A stretch of DNA of 7,658 nt from Zoogloeaceae bacterium (GTDB lineage Bacteria; Pseudomonadota; Gammaproteobacteria; Burkholderiales; Rhodocyclaceae): NCBI GenBank assembly GCA_031290955.1, contig JAISLJ010000196.1:1-7658 (forward strand). The letters run 5' to 3'. Both the position numbers and the translations under genes were made by a program. Every line of letters begins with the position of its first letter. Position 1 is the first letter of the stretch. Below, piece after piece: positions 6,285 through 7,658 of this stretch. Below the pieces are notes generated by a model that was not told where the DNA came from, did no database searches, and worked only from the letters and a program-made list of their open reading frames with translations.

Positions 6285-7042
6285 AAGATTCCCAGCTCCT
6301 GCGCTATGGCCGACACATCCTGCTCGAAGAACTGGGGATTGAGGGGCAGGAAGCCATTTTGCAGGGGCGCGTCCTGATCGTTGGTCTGGGCGGGTTGGGT
6401 TCCCCCGCCGCGCTCTACCTTGCCGCCGCCGGCGTGGGCACTCTGGTGCTCGCCGATGGCGACCAGGTGGAAGCCAGCAACCTGCAACGCCAGTTCCTGC
6501 ACACGGAAGCGCGCATCGGCGCGGCAAAGGCGCATTCCGGCAAGGCGCAACTCGAAAGCATCAATTCCGAAACGAAGATCATCGCGCTCCCCGAACGCCT
6601 GGAAGGCGCGGCGCTGGCGGCAGCGGTGGCGCAGGTGGATGTGGTTCTGGATTGTTCCGACAATTTCGCCACCCGCCATGCAATCAACCACGCCTGCGTC
6701 CAACATCGGAAGGCGCTGGTCTCCGGCGCCGCCATTCGTTTTGCGGGACAAGTGAGCGTCTTCGACCTGCGCCAGCCGCATTCTCCCTGTTACCACTGCC
6801 TCTTCCCGGAAGGCAAGGAGGTGGAGGAACTGCGCTGTGCCGTGACCGGCATCTTTGCCCCCCTCACCGGCGTTATCGGCAGCCTGCAAGCGGCGGAAGC
6901 CCTGAAGCTCCTCGCCGGAATCGGGGAAACCCTCGCCGGACGCCTGTTGCGCGTGGACGCGCTCACCCAAACCTTCCGCGCCGCCCACCTCGAACAAGAC
7001 CCCGCCTGCCCGGTTTGCGGTCCAGGTTCGGGAATCCGGTGA
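6281..7042 (+). CDS. moeB: MoeB/ThiF/HesA family adenylyltransferase
   Basis: Cytoplasmic E1-like enzyme that adenylates the C-terminal Gly-Gly of a ubiquitin-like sulfur carrier (MoaD for molybdopterin, ThiS for thiazole). The 253 residues cover the whole family length. Marks are LLRYGRHILL (6-15), the nucleotide loop GLGGLGSPAALYLA (35-48), ADGDQVEASNLQRQFLH (58-74), DCSDNFATRHAIN (124-136; Asp127 matches the catalytic aspartate), SGAAIRF (148-154), Cys186 and APLTGVIGSLQAAEALKLL (193-211). Two zinc pairs are present: CYHC (170-173) and CPVC (243-246). Overall it is closest to E. coli MoeB, but no moaD, moaE or thiS is nearby, so the carrier cannot be fixed and moeB is provisional. The start is GTG at 6281, eleven bases after ctpA; ATG alternatives in frame would cut into conserved sequence. 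A four-codon mini-frame bridges ctpA and this start. Confidence 0.9.
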   Translation: MKDSQLLRYGRHILLEELGIEGQEAILQGRVLIVGLGGLGSPAALYLAAAGVGTLVLADGDQVEASNLQRQFLHTEARIGAAKAHSGKAQLESINSETKIIALPERLEGAALAAAVAQVDVVLDCSDNFATRHAINHACVQHRKALVSGAAIRFAGQVSVFDLRQPHSPCYHCLFPEGKEVEELRCAVTGIFAPLTGVIGSLQAAEALKLLAGIGETLAGRLLRVDALTQTFRAAHLEQDPACPVCGPGSGIR

Positions 7043-7203
7043 CAGGCGAGATTCCAGATTCCACAGAAGACCGGCGGCGCAATACAGAACGGAGGAAGCG
7101 CCGATATTGACTGCGACAGGGCGCTGACCCAGCACAAAAGATAGGGCGAGAAAAAGGCATTCATTCATGCAAAGAAGCTGCACGCGGCAATCCGGAACGC
7201 TGC
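7043..7203. other. non-coding gap after the moeB-like gene
   Basis: Between the moeB-like stop and the cas6e remnant I see no gene, RNA or intrinsic terminator with a T run. There is a short tandem AGATTCC duplication near 7050. A minus-strand frame reading MNECLFLALSFVLGQRPVAV from 7164 continues into the antisense of the moeB-like gene and resembles nothing I know. There is no sign of cas1 or cas2, which normally follow cas6e in this direction. Confidence 0.4.
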
Positions 7204-7344
7204 TTACCGCGCGCGCCCCAGGCTCAACAAGCCGCAACCAAAAGCTTTACCGGGGCCGATGCCGTTTTGCAGGGCTTTCATCAAGTGTGCGACATCAAGC
7301 GCGCGCAAAAAACCTTCATAGTGCGCCCGGTGCAAATGAATGTG
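7204..7344 (-). pseudogene. cas6e: 3' remnant of cas6e, type I-E CRISPR endoribonuclease
   Basis: Cas6e (CasE, Cse3) cuts the CRISPR transcript into crRNAs and stays in the Cascade complex. Only its C-terminus is present: a minus-strand frame reading LHRAHYEGFLRALDVAHLM and then ALQNGIGPGKAFGCGLLSL before TAA at 7204. The glycine-rich motif GIGPGKAFGCGLLSL is the hallmark of the Cas6e C-terminus (E. coli CasE has GIGPAKSMGCGLLSL, from memory), and the HRAHYEG strand before it also fits. About 150 N-terminal residues are missing; the homology ends around 7341, where an AT-rich repeat cluster begins, so it was probably cut by an insertion or deletion there. There is no start codon for a full protein. 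No cas1, cas2, cas5 or cas7 and no CRISPR array lie in the window, so this is a relic of a lost or displaced locus. Confidence 0.82.
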
Positions 7345-7348
7345 TAAA

Positions 7349-7454
7349 TTTGCAGGCCATTTGATCCTTTTTTGCAGCCTATTTGATCCGTTAAAACCAT
7401 TGGCATGGAAGTAGGATCAAATAACTTGCAAAATTTTTGCAGGCTATTTGATCC
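7349..7454. repeat. four 19-bp repeats, three direct and one inverted
   Basis: The consensus is TTTGCAGGCTATTTGATCC. Direct copies lie at 7349-7367, 7371-7389 and 7436-7454; an inverted copy lies at 7414-7432. All four keep ATTTGATCC exactly; variation is confined to the four bases after TTTGCA. The first two are 22 bases apart, and the second and third 65, about three times that. The block is strongly AT-rich. It begins just after a TGTG at 7341, where the cas6e homology stops. Multiple terminal repeats next to a TGT end are a feature of IS21-family elements, so this may be an IS end or a deleted remnant; an iteron or operator cluster is the alternative. No transposase is in the window. Confidence 0.7.
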
Positions 7455-7465
7455 TACTTATGCCA
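7401..7465. repeat. long imperfect hairpin after the tail gene
   Basis: Arms 7401-7432 and 7436-7465 pair almost throughout around a three-base loop. Outer pairs are TGGCAT with ATGCCA, then a two-base GG bulge at 7407-7408, then AAGTAGGATCAAATA with TATTTGATCCTACTT, one mismatch, and TGCAAA with TTTGCA at the tip. It contains the inverted and third direct copies of the 19-bp repeat, and starts four bases beyond the stop of the minus-strand tail gene. It could act as a terminator or 3' stabiliser for that transcript (TTTT follows about 7 bases past the stem on the minus strand), or be a paired IS end. Confidence 0.6.
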
Positions 7466-7469
7466 TTTG

Positions 7470-7658
7470 TTACCTTCCGCCTCGCATCAGCGCCTCGATT
7501 TTTAACGCTCTGGTGAGTTCCTCGGTGACGGACCTTGTTGCCTTGGCGGGAACCTTGCCCACATTGGGAATGTTGAACACCACTGGCACCAATCCGTCAT
7601 CGCCGGATTTGGGGCGGACAAAGCCGCCGGACTTGTAGCCGGGGATGCGCAGGCGCTT
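7470..7658 (-). CDS. C-terminal end of a phage protein, probably tail tape measure (partial)
   Basis: A minus-strand frame enters from the right edge and runs 62 codons to TAA at 7470; its 5' end lies outside the window. It reads KRLRIPGYKSGGFVRPKSGD, then LVPVVFNIPNVGKVPAKATR, and ends LTRALKIEALMRGGR. A Gly-rich GYxSGGF segment, a Leu-Val-Pro strand and a closing helix of the form RALxxEALxRGxR are what I associate with C-termini of phage tail tape-measure proteins, which set tail length and span its lumen. That match is from memory of the family and is moderate; another phage tail protein is possible. Codon use is GC-rich and regular, so it is certainly coding. It suggests a prophage or its remnant begins here. 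Confidence 0.55.
   Translation of the reverse strand, partial: KRLRIPGYKSGGFVRPKSGDDGLVPVVFNIPNVGKVPAKATRSVTEELTRALKIEALMRGGR

Noticed and set aside
6251..7237. Minus-strand open frame of 328 codons
   Set aside because: Antisense to the moeB-like gene for most of its length; the part beyond 7042 has no recognisable homology.
7167..7364. Plus-strand frame of 65 codons
   Set aside because: Antisense to the cas6e remnant, whose C-terminal motif is far more convincing.
7349..7454. CRISPR array
   Set aside because: Despite the cas6e remnant, the repeats are only 19 bases, one is inverted, and spacing is irregular (3, 24 and 3 bases between copies); they do not resemble type I-E repeats.
7405..7638. 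Plus-strand frame of 77 codons
   Set aside because: Starts within the hairpin and runs antisense to the better supported tail-protein frame.

Overview
The window most likely comes from a betaproteobacterium; order is not resolvable, but Rhodocyclales or Nitrosomonadales relatives would fit. Two lines of evidence support this: a conserved divergent locus, with a rhodanese-like membrane protein, SecB and GpsA on one strand and EnvC, a CtpA-type S41 protease and a MoeB/ThiF-type adenylyltransferase on the other, and protein sequences that read as typical of that class. The core is GC-rich (roughly 60% or more by eye) and densely packed. Both edges are more AT-rich and look like accessory DNA.

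Layout. Positions 1-249 hold no confident gene, only a possible 28-codon zinc-ribbon fragment on the minus strand (82-168). Positions 250-741 (minus) encode an unrecognised 163-residue protein with a strong ribosome binding site. Just upstream of it is a possible 38-residue reading frame (770-886, minus). Positions 953-3429 (minus) form one operon read right to left: YibN-like rhodanese, SecB, a secreted double-SH3 protein and GpsA. The grxC gene that often sits between yibN and secB is absent. Positions 3430-3589 are the divergent promoter region, with a perfect minus-strand TATAAT box flanked by an inverted repeat. Positions 3590-7042 (plus) form the second operon: envC, ctpA and a moeB/thiF-like gene, with envC and ctpA overlapping by ATGA.

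The right edge (7043-7658) is a junction of broken or foreign pieces. It carries the last 46 codons of a cas6e gene (type I-E CRISPR-Cas) on the minus strand, then an AT-rich cluster of four 19-bp repeats that resembles insertion-sequence ends, then the last 62 codons of a minus-strand protein that looks like the C-terminus of a phage tail tape-measure protein and runs off the window. No CRISPR array is present.

How the genes work together. The central genes deal with the cell envelope and protein traffic. SecB feeds preproteins to the Sec translocon. The YibN-like protein is a membrane-anchored rhodanese. GpsA makes the glycerol phosphate backbone of phospholipids. EnvC activates septal peptidoglycan amidases. 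CtpA trims or degrades periplasmic proteins. The SH3 protein is probably periplasmic too. I found no convincing new multi-gene system; the most notable material is the cas6e remnant with its repeat cluster, the unrecognised genes downstream of gpsA, and a few unusual translation-start and promoter arrangements.
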